Source: Candidatus Poribacteria bacterium (GTDB lineage Bacteria > Poribacteria > WGA-4E > WGA-3G). From it: a DNA stretch of 32,713 nucleotides. The position numbers and the translations under genes are program-made. The stretch is from assembly GCA_022823085.1 (NCBI GenBank), contig JAJDXV010000060.1, positions 1 through 32,713 of the forward strand, given 5' to 3'. Shown here one piece after another: positions 32,642 through 32,713 of this stretch; position 1 is the first letter of the stretch; each line of letters begins with the position of its first letter. The notes beneath the pieces are model-generated. The model searched no databases, was not told the origin of the DNA, and saw only the letters and a list, made by a program, of their open reading frames with translations.

Positions 32642-32679
32642 CTAAGTTCTATCTATATCTCCTATCAGAGAGGACACGC

Positions 32680-32713
32680 ATGAAAAAGAATAAAAAATAT
32701 CAAGTTGAACTCA
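32680..32713 (+). CDS. 5' end of an unidentified gene (cut by the window)
   Basis: ATG at 32680 after AGAGGA begins 'MKKNKKYQVEL' and runs off the window end. Lys-rich start, too short to identify. Supported by a promoter at 32613-32641. Confidence 0.5.
   Translation, partial: MKKNKKYQVEL

Overview
The window reads like a chromosomal segment of a Gram-negative, sponge-symbiont-type bacterium, most likely Candidatus Poribacteria or a close relative. This is an inference from composition and gene style: a surface protein ending in an 'NYPNPFNPET' FlgD/T9SS-like tail, an M55 aminopeptidase, a GH88-like hydrolase, a sugar isomerase, a Gfo/Idh/MocA oxidoreductase, UPF0182, and intergenic regions crowded with small palindromic and heptameric repeats. 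No rRNA, tRNA or CRISPR array was seen.

Layout. 1-6024 (minus strand) is a decayed PLD/SNF2-type helicase followed upstream by an M55 aminopeptidase, a two-subunit 2-oxoacid:ferredoxin oxidoreductase (korA/korB) and two small CBS-pair proteins, probably one operon. 6180-8259 holds a UGSC-like protein (minus) divergent from a Gfo/Idh/MocA oxidoreductase (plus). 8268-12186 (minus) runs rfaE2, a GH88-like hydrolase, an SMC/OLD-type ATPase and an overlapping small protein with a PD-(D/E)XK-like motif that is frameshifted at a T8 run. 12397-20165 (plus) is an envelope block: a TPR lipoprotein, an LpoB/CsgG-like lipoprotein, a peptidase-MA/beta-propeller/Omp85 fusion and a UPF0182 membrane protein. 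20366-23658 (plus) holds a small DUF5069-like gene with an in-frame TGA, then pheA, queG and a beta-propeller protein. 23776-27933 is a sigma-54 promoter, an IsrB/omega-RNA (HEARO) mobile element, and a FG-GAP surface protein whose start codon abuts the element. 28101-32713 has queF, a sugar isomerase, a truncated HTH protein, a methyltransferase broken by a 92-bp MITE, a GT39-type membrane glycosyltransferase with a tiny upstream partner, and the first codons of a plus-strand gene.

Most notable: (1) 20366-20611 encodes an 81-residue DUF5069-like protein in which TGA replaces the family's conserved Cys and is followed by a SECIS-like hairpin, so it is a candidate selenoprotein. (2) The IsrB element sits exactly before ATGA, where ATG is the start codon of the surface protein and ATGA fits an NTGA-type TAM. 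A good sigma-54 promoter, probably the old promoter of that gene, now lies just upstream of the guide/omega RNA. (3) A 92-bp MITE with an 8-bp target duplication splits the methyltransferase, and removing it restores the reading frame exactly. (4) Five tandem copies of a 7-bp repeat encode the hydrophobic core of a signal peptide, which would make that gene phase-variable. (5) A family of hairpins with fixed GTAC/CTTT flanks and fully variable but self-complementary stems sits inside heptamer-repeat tracts.
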